Part shown: positions 1 to 7,620 of the stretch, piece after piece
Position numbering within the stretch: the first letter of the stretch is position 1
Layout: each line of letters begins with the position of its first letter
NCBI GenBank assembly: GCA_910588685.1
Contig: CAJUPX010000001.1
Location: 1 to 10,266 of the forward strand
Source: an uncultured Christensenellaceae bacterium
GTDB lineage: Bacteria; Bacillota; Clostridia; Christensenellales; Borkfalkiaceae
Reading direction: 5' to 3'
DNA length: 10,266 nt
Made by a program: the position numbers and the translations under genes
Notes under the pieces: generated by a model
Told to the model about the DNA's origin: nothing
Databases searched by the model: none
What the model saw: only the letters and a program-made list of their open reading frames with translations

Positions 1-10
1 TAAAAATTTA

Positions 11-22
11 CCCCCCCCCCCC
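11..22. repeat. 12-base homopolymeric C tract
   Basis: Twelve consecutive C residues lie 52 bases upstream of the plus-strand gene, in otherwise A/T-rich sequence. Such tracts can be slippage-prone phase-variable switches. They can also be sequencing or assembly artefacts, since poly-G on the opposite strand is a known two-colour chemistry error. The position next to the end of the window makes an artefact a serious possibility. Confidence 0.6.
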
Positions 23-33
23 GCAAAATTGAG

Positions 34-42
34 TTATCCACA
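34..42 (+). promoter_or_regulatory. Single consensus DnaA box
   Basis: The 9-mer TTATCCACA matches the strict DnaA box consensus exactly. It lies between the C tract and the ribosome binding site of the plus-strand gene. No second box, AT-rich unwinding element or iteron set is visible nearby, so an origin is not supported. A lone box could bind DnaA as a regulator or be a chance match. Confidence 0.35.
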
Positions 43-74
43 TTCTCGTTAAGCACTTCTTCCGAGGTGGCGTT

Positions 75-707
75 ATGAATCGTCATCTCAAAGGCTTTAT
101 CGCTTCGATAGTTGTTATCGTTTTATGCGCCGTGGTTACGGTTGCAACCTTCTCGCAAGGTATGTGGTATGGAGTATTCCCTCTTGCTTTGGGAATTTTC
201 TTTTTGATAAAATTCGCTATCCCTTCTTGGAAAGAATATAAAGAAGAAACAACGTCCAAAAAAGAGAATCCACTTTTATATAATATTCCCTCCGATGATA
301 CTCAAAGAATAAAAGTAAATCGAAGAGACCCGGTAACACATTCATCTCAAAAAGTTTTTTTGGGAAAATGCGAAAGCGTAATCCGAGAATATGAAGCAAG
401 TGATTCGTTTGGTTCTCAATCGTGCCTATCAAGCGTGATGACGCATATAAAAAGCGTTCTCCCAAAAGATTTTGTGTGCGATGACTTGGAAAGGCAATCG
501 AGATTTTTATTGATGAATAGGTGTGCCGACCTACTCTCTACCGGAAATTTTCACTTTTATGCCGCTTCTCTTACAAAAGAAGGCGAGGCTATGTATAGAG
601 TGTATAATGGTTGCTCCCAATGGCTTTTAGATAATAAATATATTACACAAGAAGAATTTGATAATTGCAAAAAAATCTTATGGAAGAATATCCAAGAAGT
701 AGGCTAA
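75..707 (+). CDS. Membrane-anchored protein of unknown function
   Basis: 210 residues; the family is not recognised. The start is chosen because GAGGTGG (64-70) sits just before the ATG. Two hydrophobic segments, about residues 8-28 and 31-52, are separated by a short polar turn, so the N-terminus is probably a membrane hairpin. It is followed by a basic/acidic linker (about 53-95) and a soluble C-terminal region of about 115 residues. That region has several cysteines and a helix-like, aromatic-rich end, and no catalytic motif was found. The gene is the only one on the plus strand and converges on the large minus-strand operon, sharing a bidirectional terminator with it. Its independent orientation fits either a host gene beside a prophage or a phage lysogeny/moron gene; nothing here decides between them. 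Confidence 0.75.
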   Translation: MNRHLKGFIASIVVIVLCAVVTVATFSQGMWYGVFPLALGIFFLIKFAIPSWKEYKEETTSKKENPLLYNIPSDDTQRIKVNRRDPVTHSSQKVFLGKCESVIREYEASDSFGSQSCLSSVMTHIKSVLPKDFVCDDLERQSRFLLMNRCADLLSTGNFHFYAASLTKEGEAMYRVYNGCSQWLLDNKYITQEEFDNCKKILWKNIQEVG

Positions 708-710
708 AAT

Positions 711-745
711 AAAAGGCAAGGAACTTAATCCTTGCCCTTCTTTTT
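711..745. terminator. Bidirectional intrinsic terminator
   Basis: An 8-bp perfect stem, GGCAAGGA (715-722) with TCCTTGCC (729-736), closes a 6-base loop. It is followed on the plus strand by a T-rich run (738-745). On the minus strand it is followed by the complement of the A-rich run just before it. It lies between two convergent genes and overlaps the stop codon of the giant minus-strand gene by a few bases, so it should end both transcripts. Confidence 0.85.
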
Positions 746-3700
746 ATGCCGCATATCCGCTATACTCATACAACTTTTCTTTCTCGGACTTCGAGAGTCG
801 AAGCCGTTGGATATAACTCCTCACTTGATTCGAGCCGTTCTTATTAGAATATCCGAGATAGCCCATAATCATATACTTTTGCGCCGCCCTTAATCCAAGC
901 GAATTGACGTAACCTTGCACCTTTGCCTTCTTCGAGCCGGAGATGACGTTACCCTTTTTGTCCGTGTCCGCTCCAAGCCCTCTCGCCGTTGCTACGATTA
1001 TCGCAAGCGAAGGAATATCGATTGCTTTTGCAAAAAGAGTGTTCTTCGTTTCAAGGTCTACCCCAAGCAAATCCTCTATGGCAAGGTTGTAGTAAATATC
1101 CCATATAAAGGCAATCGCCTTCGCCTTAACCTCTTCGCTTGCCGACCTATACGCTTTGCCTTCTACGAGGCTTGCAAGTTGGCTATTTGCCTCGGAGTAA
1201 ACGGATTTGAATTGTTCCCTTTGGCGAGAGGTCAAAGCAATCTCCTCGCCGTTATAGGTTATGGAGTTTCCTATGCTTCTCGGTAGCACTTTATACCCGG
1301 CGGCAACAAGGCTATTGAGTTCCTTCTTGGCGGTTGTGCTTTCAATCGCGCCCACCTTTTCATCGAGCATAATCCCGGTGATAGTTGCAATCATATCCTC
1401 GTCATCGTTATCGATTGCTTTTTGAAGGTCGGCGGAATAGTTCTTGTTATAGAAGGCATTGTCGATTTCGTAAGCCGTTGTAGGACTAAATCTCTTCGTT
1501 AATCCATAGAAGATATTGTAGACATTCCTCGTAGGTATGCCGAATATTTGTCCTACGGCATAAACAATATTTTTTACCTTTTGCGCCGGCTTTCCCTCGG
1601 AGAAATTTACGATAGATGAGAAAGCGTCGAAGAGGTCATTGATTGCCGAGTATGCGTAGTTGTTGAGTTCGTAACCCTCCATAAGCGCGCCATACAAATC
1701 TTTTATGAGAGGAAGACCACCCATAAGATTTCCGATAGCGTCCACGGTCATCGTCTCCAATACGCTTTCATCGTCATCGTCTTTTCCATAGAGCCAGCGG
1801 AAGGCTTGGGCTACAAGAGCCATAAAGATTGCAGTTGCGGCAAGAGCCGTTACGGATTTTCTTGCTTTCTTATTCGCCGCTTTGAGTTGGGCTTGTAAGG
1901 CTTCCTTTGCTTTCGGGTCGGTTGTCTCTTTGATTTTATGCTTCAATACCGAGACTTCTCCGAAAGAATCTACTACTCTACCGAATACCTTCATTGAATC
2001 GGCGGTGAACATTGTAATAGTCTTCATCAATTCGCTTCCCGAACGCATTGCGGCAGACCTCTCCGTTGCCATTGCGTTTTGTTGCGTTTCGAGGATAACC
2101 CTTTCAAGAAGTTCTCCCGCCTTAACTTTATTCTCTTTTGTTCCAATCTTCAAGCCGCTCTCTTTTTGGACTTGCACTTGACAAGCGCCGAAAAGTCTTT
2201 TAATAACGAAGCGGTCCACCTTGCCGATAGGCTTCATCAACGCGCTTCCGAATTTATCCACCTTGTCGAGAACGCTTTGAGCCATAGCCGCCGAATTGTC
2301 GTTATTGCGAACCGCCGCCAGACTACAATAATCGTCCACGTCCGGAGATTTTATTCCAAAGCCTTTGACTATCGAAGAGTAATCGAGAATACTACTCGAA
2401 GCGAATATTGAGGATAACTGTGTGAGCCATACTTTCGGATTAAGTCCAAGTTGATATTTTGCATAGCCGCTACGAAGGAATCCAAATAACTTACTTCCTC
2501 CGCCCCTCGTAGGAGAAATCCCTTGCACGTCGCTAATAAGTTTCTTGAAATACTCATTGCCTTTCGCCCAAGTATTCTCGCTTTCCGTTCTAACCGTTTG
2601 AGGCTTGTTGGCGTCCTCCGTCATATTGACATTGTAGAGTATATCGTATTGGTCTATAACGGTTGCGAGGCTTGCATATTGACTTATTCCGTGGATATGC
2701 CTATCGAGAACTTCATCAAGCCCTTCGATATACAACTCGCCCTTTGCCCCTCTTACGGTATCTTTATTGAAGGAAGCGTTACTTACACGATTCATCTCAT
2801 CAAAGAAAGTGCCTGAATCCACGGTTACGGCGCTATTGGCACGGCGAATCGGAACATAATATCCCTCAAACACATTGGAATATCCCATTCGTAACATATC
2901 CGTTGCCCTTTTAGTCTCCTTGCAATCCTCGTTGAAGATTTTCTCGGCAATCGAGATATATTCCTTGTCTTCTTCCGTGAATTGTTTATAAAGGTCTTCT
3001 TGCTCCGCTCTCGCCAATTCTCTCAACTCATCGAGGGTTAAATCCTCGCTTCCTTTTGCGAAGCCGTCAACCCTTATCGTCTCTTTTCCGTTATTGAAAG
3101 CAAATCCAGCCTCCGCAAGTCCGGCGAGGGCTTGTTCTCTATTCAAGGTCATATAAAGCAAGAATGCGTCAAGTGCGGGTATCTCCACACCATGATAGGT
3201 AATGGTTCTCTTGGAGACTCCTTTCCCATACTTCTTGTGTTTCGAGAGGAACTCTTCGAGAGGTAAGCGAATATTCATCTCCAACACATCGGCTCTTATC
3301 GCTCCATCACGAAGCTCTCCGAGCATTTCCGAGAAGAATCCGCTCTCATATTTATCCATATACCTCGCAACCGTCATGGGGTCAGCGAAGGTTTGCAAAT
3401 ACGAGGCTTTTCCGTTGTTGAATACCTTATCGAAGAACTTTCCAAACCACCCGACCTTGACCCCTTTGTTGCGTTGAAGGGTGTCTATGTATCTCTCGGC
3501 AATCGGCTTGGCGTCCACATATTTACCATTGCGAATGACTTTGTTGTGATTCTCTATGAGGTGTCCGAAGTAGCCAACCACTTTATCGAGGGCGATGAGT
3601 TCTTCCGTGGTGAAGGTGGTCTCGCTTGCCAATTCACGAAGCAAAGACTTCACCTCGGCGCTATAACCCTTTTTGAGGTTATCCTTCGTGTACCACTCCA

Positions 3701-6700
3701 ACAACCCCTTATAATCGCTTATTCCGGACTTCTCTTGCAGGAAGGCGATGAGGTCTACTTGCTCATCGGTCAAAGGCTTTTGATTTTGTGCAACCGCTTG
3801 AAGAATGGAGGCTATCTCTTCGTTGTAATGCCCCACATTTTCTCCATCGACATACCCAAGAATAGGATTGTCTTTTGCATACCACTCGGCAAGCCCGGCA
3901 AGGATTCTCCTCGTTCCGCTTTGGTTGAGGTTTCCCCTATTCTTTATCATCGCCAATCTTTCGATAGAGCCTTTGAAAAGTTTCGTTCTATACTTCGAGG
4001 AATTTACAAATGCCCCGGTTTTCCAATTCTTTATCTTTTGGACTTTATCAAGGAGGCGGTTGGTTGCCCTATTGTGGCGATTCGAGTCTCTTAACTTATC
4101 GTAGAGCGTAGAGATTTGCTTACGGTATTTATCAAGCACTCCGGCGAGTTGCGAAGATTTGCCGGTGTAATCGAACCCACGCAAAACCTCTTTGGCTATA
4201 TCTTGCCTCAAAGATTTTAATTGCTCTTTTGAGAGCGTCTCGGCAAGCATATCCTTCGCCTTCTTCTTCAAAGACTTAATGGCATTGCGATATTGAGAGT
4301 CAATCTCGAAGAAAATATCCGCCACATTGATTGCCTCAATTTGTATGCCCTTCTCTTGAAGTTCTTGGGCGATTTGGTCAGCCCCTATTCCGCTCTCACC
4401 TTTGCGTTCCCCCCAAAGGAGATATGCGCTATTGTCTTTATCGTACTTATACTTTATCTCACCCTTGATGGAATCAAGGTTTATACGATGAAGATAGGGC
4501 TTCAATGCGCCGATAATATCAAGGGCTTGCTGCACGTCATAATTCTCCATATCCCCATAGAGGCTTTCCAATACGGAGTTTTGAATAATATAATCGGCAA
4601 TATGGAGAGCAACCCCCATTTGATAGCCGGGCTTTGCGGAGTTTAATCCCTTCCAAAGCATATCGATTACTTGGGCTTTGGTCTTGCCGGACATATCACC
4701 ATACTTCTCGCCAAAAGACATATAATTTTGAAGGACATTGTTGATAATGCCCTCGGCGTCCGCTTTGCTATATACCTTGTAACGGGTATTATTTGCAAGC
4801 ATTTTTTTGATTTGCCCATCGGAGAGATGGTAGTAAGTAGGTTTTGAGGTATCATCGAGAGCCTTACGAGAATACCTAAACTGCGATAATTCGCTTTGGT
4901 ATGGAAGTTTACGAGAAAACTTCACCTCGTCCATTTTTTGAATAATATCCGAGCGGCTTTGTCCTTCCGGGTATAGCGTTTCATCGCCTATTTTAAGCGA
5001 GAATTTTATTCTTTGCTTGCCTTGACCGCCGCCCTCACTATCTCCGCTTCGGTTGCTTTGAGTTTTCCCTCTTTGAGATTGCTCTTCACCCACTCGTTGA
5101 ACTTGATTATCGCCTCTTCCGTTTCGAGGTGATAACGGATTGTCAGATACGACCCCTCGGTTAGAGGAATTTGCTCTTCTATCGATTGAAGTAAGGCTAC
5201 TAACCCCTTTCTGTATGGATTGTCCTTTTCCAACATAAGGAATTAAATCTGCTTCGTTGCCGCTTATGTTTGCCGCCTTTGTCCGAAAATCCACTTCGTA
5301 TTGAGGAGCATTTTTGAGTTTATTATAATCGACAATAAGCCCCGGCTCGGCTTCGGAAATATAAGCGCCCGTCTCATATCCTTCTTCATCTTGCACGGCA
5401 TAAAGAATTTGCCCCGTAGTTTTATCCTTGACAAAAATAGGCTCTCCGTGAATAGCCTCTCCGTTTGCGGAGTTCATACCGTCAATGCCAACGTCTTTAA
5501 TATAGACCTTTTTATCCGATTGATTATAACGAAGTTCGAGAATACGAGTAATATACTTTGTATCCACTTCCTTTTTGGTGGACGATTCCTTAACGGAATT
5601 ATATTTGAAGTTTAAGTCTCCAAAGTTCCCTACTTCTATAATATAAGCGGGCTGTCCTTGCTCAAAAAACTTCTCTCTAATCCCGGCAGGCGCAAAACCC
5701 GTAGCATAACTAAACGCTTCTCTCACATCGCGGGAGAAGAATGTTTCGCCTTGTTGATTGCTAAAATTGTATTCGCCCTTTGATTTGATATACCCATTCT
5801 TTTTGAGATTCTCAAATTCAGCCGCTTCCATACCCCTATAAAGGCGAGGAAAAGCAAAATTACCATAAGACCTTATCGCTCGGATAAAGTCTTTTGATAA
5901 TCCCTTGGGGAGAAAGTTTTCTATATCGTTTTGTAAAATAATATCCTTCAACACGCGCTCGGATTCCGTGTTGAAATTATATTTCCCTTGCGTTCCTACT
6001 GTTTCATCGCCAATTTTAAGCGAATAGCGGAATCTTGATATATCGCTCGGCTCTTCCGGGAGGACACCCGTCTCGAAATATTTTTTAATATCGGAGATTA
6101 TCCTTGCGCTCGAAATGCCTTGGGGATAGGTTATGCTCCCGTCCGAATTTCCGTTGGACTTGCTAAAATCCACGACAAATTCATCATACTCATTCATAAC
6201 ATTTTGTATTATGCCACGAAGGGCGGAAACTTGCTTATCATTGGGCATAGCCGCTATATCTATGCCGTATGTTTGCAAGCGAATATTCCCCATATTCATA
6301 AACATAATCATACCGGTAGAATATTCGGCATAATCCGGAAGATTCAATATTTCGGATATTTCCCTATGGTCTTGAACACGATAACCTTGCCCGTCCGAAA
6401 AGTCGAGCATTGACCCGGTGGTAAGCAAATAACTCGCCCTATTGAGATACGGCGTAGTGTGAAATTTACGAATGGCTTTCTGCACATACCCACTTATCTC
6501 TTCGGTAGTAAACTTCTTCGCCGTGAGTTTTTTGGAGAGTTCTTCTCCCATTCTCTCAACCTCACGCCTTAACTCGTTAGCCTTACGGCTTGCTTCGTAA
6601 TTTGCTTTATAAGCCTCTCCGTAACCACTTTCCTTTTCCCATTGTGCATATTCTTCCATAGCCGCATTAACGGCGTAATCGGAAGCGGTTTTATCGTTAA

Positions 6701-7553
6701 GAACCTTGTAGAGTTTTTCTTTTTGCTCGGCATACCCCTCAATAGAATCAAGAACTTTTTGCGTCCTCTTTTCTTCTTGAAGCGCCAAATCACGCTCACC
6801 TTGTAAATCGGCAAGCGCACTTTCGGAAACTTCTTTGAAAGAATACTTTAATCCTTGCTTGCTTGAACGGCGGCTCTTACTATCTCCGCCTCCGTCATTT
6901 TGAGTTTGCCCCCTTGGAGTTGCGGTTTTAGAATCTCGAAGAACTTCCGAATTTTCTCCACCGTGTTCAATTTGTAAACTATGAGGACTTGATTCGGCTC
7001 TTCGAGCGGAATCTCTTTGTTTATCGAATTGAGCAAAGTCAGTAAATGCTCTTTGTATTGATTGTATTCTACCGCTTGCGCCATTTCTCTTAATATCCTC
7101 CGCAATTTTATCGTAATCTTTTTTGGCTATTCGTTCCATTATTTGATAGCCCAAATCGGAATCGTCAAACTTTTGCACCACATACCAATTATCGTGATAT
7201 GAGATGAGAGTTTGGTCTCCGGCTTGAATGTCCGCTCTATGCGCCCACCTTGTAGCGAGAGTGTTAGCCTCGCTCCCAGCGCTCTCTTTGTATGTAGGGA
7301 AAGTGCGATTGATGAGGCTGTCTTTGCGAGAATGTTGCACCACAACCTCTTCTCCATTATACTCACTTTGAGGGCTTGCGTCAACCTCTTCCCCTTCTTC
7401 GAGCCTTCTAATACCGATAATTCTTCTCTTTTGGAATCTTGCGCCAACCTCTTCAATCGCCTTCAAATACAACTTTTCGGCTTTGTTGAGGTATGTATAG
7501 GCATTTCTCGCTTCCTTGGATTTAAGGCTTGCAAAAGCCTCTTTCATATCCAT
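744..7553 (-). CDS. Giant phage polyvalent protein, N-terminally truncated
   Basis: 2269 residues as read from the ATG at 7553. It resembles the large polyvalent proteins of Clostridia phages and prophages, which are thought to be packaged and delivered with the DNA (family knowledge, recalled not searched). Visible regions: 1-150, a tail like that following the metallopeptidase-like part of longer relatives; a low-complexity linker to about 235; K236-Y-S-F-K, then a region with the FMNMGNIRL motif (about 240-500); R509-Y-S-L-K, then an ADP-ribosyltransferase-like domain (R573, S607, E673 as candidate R-S-E residues); a second linker (about 770-848); K850-F-S-L-K; then a long conserved helical C-terminal region with a 63-residue tandem repeat (1218-1332) and one membrane-like segment near 1900-1920. 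The start is poorly supported: only AAAGG about 14 bases upstream. The frame is open back to 7646 with no ATG, GTG or TTG, so the natural N-terminus appears lost. Two nested genes overlap both linkers. Confidence 0.85.
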   Translation of the reverse strand: MDMKEAFASLKSKEARNAYTYLNKAEKLYLKAIEEVGARFQKRRIIGIRRLEEGEEVDASPQSEYNGEEVVVQHSRKDSLINRTFPTYKESAGSEANTLATRWAHRADIQAGDQTLISYHDNWYVVQKFDDSDLGYQIMERIAKKDYDKIAEDIKRNGASGRIQSIQRAFTDFAQFDKQRDSARRAESSPHSLQIEHGGENSEVLRDSKTATPRGQTQNDGGGDSKSRRSSKQGLKYSFKEVSESALADLQGERDLALQEEKRTQKVLDSIEGYAEQKEKLYKVLNDKTASDYAVNAAMEEYAQWEKESGYGEAYKANYEASRKANELRREVERMGEELSKKLTAKKFTTEEISGYVQKAIRKFHTTPYLNRASYLLTTGSMLDFSDGQGYRVQDHREISEILNLPDYAEYSTGMIMFMNMGNIRLQTYGIDIAAMPNDKQVSALRGIIQNVMNEYDEFVVDFSKSNGNSDGSITYPQGISSARIISDIKKYFETGVLPEEPSDISRFRYSLKIGDETVGTQGKYNFNTESERVLKDIILQNDIENFLPKGLSKDFIRAIRSYGNFAFPRLYRGMEAAEFENLKKNGYIKSKGEYNFSNQQGETFFSRDVREAFSYATGFAPAGIREKFFEQGQPAYIIEVGNFGDLNFKYNSVKESSTKKEVDTKYITRILELRYNQSDKKVYIKDVGIDGMNSANGEAIHGEPIFVKDKTTGQILYAVQDEEGYETGAYISEAEPGLIVDYNKLKNAPQYEVDFRTKAANISGNEADLIPYVGKGQSIQKGVSSLTSIDRRANSSNRGVVSDNPLSPRNGRGDNQVQRVGEEQSQRGKTQSNRSGDSEGGGQGKQRIKFSLKIGDETLYPEGQSRSDIIQKMDEVKFSRKLPYQSELSQFRYSRKALDDTSKPTYYHLSDGQIKKMLANNTRYKVYSKADAEGIINNVLQNYMSFGEKYGDMSGKTKAQVIDMLWKGLNSAKPGYQMGVALHIADYIIQNSVLESLYGDMENYDVQQALDIIGALKPYLHRINLDSIKGEIKYKYDKDNSAYLLWGERKGESGIGADQIAQELQEKGIQIEAINVADIFFEIDSQYRNAIKSLKKKAKDMLAETLSKEQLKSLRQDIAKEVLRGFDYTGKSSQLAGVLDKYRKQISTLYDKLRDSNRHNRATNRLLDKVQKIKNWKTGAFVNSSKYRTKLFKGSIERLAMIKNRGNLNQSGTRRILAGLAEWYAKDNPILGYVDGENVGHYNEEIASILQAVAQNQKPLTDEQVDLIAFLQEKSGISDYKGLLEWYTKDNLKKGYSAEVKSLLRELASETTFTTEELIALDKVVGYFGHLIENHNKVIRNGKYVDAKPIAERYIDTLQRNKGVKVGWFGKFFDKVFNNGKASYLQTFADPMTVARYMDKYESGFFSEMLGELRDGAIRADVLEMNIRLPLEEFLSKHKKYGKGVSKRTITYHGVEIPALDAFLLYMTLNREQALAGLAEAGFAFNNGKETIRVDGFAKGSEDLTLDELRELARAEQEDLYKQFTEEDKEYISIAEKIFNEDCKETKRATDMLRMGYSNVFEGYYVPIRRANSAVTVDSGTFFDEMNRVSNASFNKDTVRGAKGELYIEGLDEVLDRHIHGISQYASLATVIDQYDILYNVNMTEDANKPQTVRTESENTWAKGNEYFKKLISDVQGISPTRGGGSKLFGFLRSGYAKYQLGLNPKVWLTQLSSIFASSSILDYSSIVKGFGIKSPDVDDYCSLAAVRNNDNSAAMAQSVLDKVDKFGSALMKPIGKVDRFVIKRLFGACQVQVQKESGLKIGTKENKVKAGELLERVILETQQNAMATERSAAMRSGSELMKTITMFTADSMKVFGRVVDSFGEVSVLKHKIKETTDPKAKEALQAQLKAANKKARKSVTALAATAIFMALVAQAFRWLYGKDDDDESVLETMTVDAIGNLMGGLPLIKDLYGALMEGYELNNYAYSAINDLFDAFSSIVNFSEGKPAQKVKNIVYAVGQIFGIPTRNVYNIFYGLTKRFSPTTAYEIDNAFYNKNYSADLQKAIDNDDEDMIATITGIMLDEKVGAIESTTAKKELNSLVAAGYKVLPRSIGNSITYNGEEIALTSRQREQFKSVYSEANSQLASLVEGKAYRSASEEVKAKAIAFIWDIYYNLAIEDLLGVDLETKNTLFAKAIDIPSLAIIVATARGLGADTDKKGNVISGSKKAKVQGYVNSLGLRAAQKYMIMGYLGYSNKNGSNQVRSYIQRLRLSKSEKEKLYEYSGYAA
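3558..3902 (-). repeat. Tandem 63-residue repeat inside giant protein
   Basis: Giant-protein residues about 1218-1280 and 1281-1332 both begin with G-L-x-E-W-Y-x-K-D-N followed by G-Y. They continue into helices ending in (L/F)T-x-E-(Q/E). The tryptophans are at 1224 and 1287, a period of 63. The second unit is about nine residues shorter after its G-Y. The similarity is clear at protein level only, so the duplication is old. Confidence 0.65.
4978..5000. repeat. 23-bp direct repeat at domain boundary, copy 1
   Basis: Matches 6001-6023 at 22 of 23 bases, same orientation. It encodes the S-L-K-I-G-D-E-T stretch of the giant protein right after K850-F. Together with the second copy it marks the start of two different domains, suggesting duplication or recombination at module boundaries. 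Confidence 0.8.
5006..5236 (-). CDS. Nested overprinted small protein, copy B
   Basis: 76 residues, read in the +1 frame inside the giant gene over its second disordered linker (giant residues about 773-850). It is homologous without gaps to the other nested ORF at 6848-7084, about 39 of 72 residues identical. The shared end reads TEAEIVRAAV-x-ASK with D or E last. The pattern suggests a small alpha/beta or helical soluble protein; no catalytic motif, signal or membrane segment is seen. The ATG at 5236 is within two codons of the aligned start of the other copy, but no good Shine-Dalgarno is visible, so the way it is translated is uncertain. Its TAA overlaps the first base of the Lys codon opening the K-F-S-L-K domain. 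Function unknown. The alternative, that it is only a shadow frame, is contradicted by its stronger conservation than the host frame. Confidence 0.6.
   Translation of the reverse strand: MLEKDNPYRKGLVALLQSIEEQIPLTEGSYLTIRYHLETEEAIIKFNEWVKSNLKEGKLKATEAEIVRAAVKASKE
6001..6023. repeat. 23-bp direct repeat at domain boundary, copy 2
   Basis: Partner of 4978-5000 with one mismatch. It encodes the same S-L-K-I-G-D-E-T stretch immediately after R509-Y, at the start of the ADP-ribosyltransferase-like region of the giant protein. Confidence 0.8.
6848..7084 (-). CDS. Nested overprinted small protein, copy A
   Basis: 78 residues in the +1 frame of the giant gene, over its first disordered linker (giant residues about 157-236). 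The ATG at 7084 is chosen because GGAGG (7101-7097) lies 12 bases upstream, slightly long but usable, and because it aligns with the start of copy B at 5236. A TTG at 7105 in the same frame overlaps that site and is less likely. The C-terminal 20 residues are nearly identical to copy B although the DNA differs at many positions. Most of those differences are silent third positions in this frame and change amino acids in the giant protein. Helical, charged, no cysteine, no membrane segment. Function unknown. A role with the giant protein, such as chaperone, immunity or packaging partner, is only a guess from position. Confidence 0.65.
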   Translation of the reverse strand: MAQAVEYNQYKEHLLTLLNSINKEIPLEEPNQVLIVYKLNTVEKIRKFFEILKPQLQGGKLKMTEAEIVRAAVQASKD

Positions 7554-7620
7554 AATCCGATTGAGAACCTTTTGGGCGAAGTTGGTATCTTTACGAAGAA
7601 GTTTTTTGATGAAACTTTCA

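Noticed and set aside
3393..4094. 233-codon plus-strand ORF opposite the giant gene
   Set aside because: Antisense to a well-conserved helical region, with no ribosome binding site; length is explained by the codon bias of the gene on the other strand.
4667..4855. Minus-strand ORF in another frame of the giant gene
   Set aside because: No homologue elsewhere in the window, no ribosome binding site, and the giant frame here is the conserved one.
5006..7084. Reading the nested ORFs by programmed frameshift from the giant gene
   Set aside because: They need a +1 shift and no consistent slippery site was found at both copies; independent starts align within two codons, which favours separate initiation.
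7139..7456. Minus-strand 105-codon ORF overlapping the start of the giant gene
   Set aside because: Its composition looks like a shadow frame and it has no second copy, unlike the two nested ORFs.
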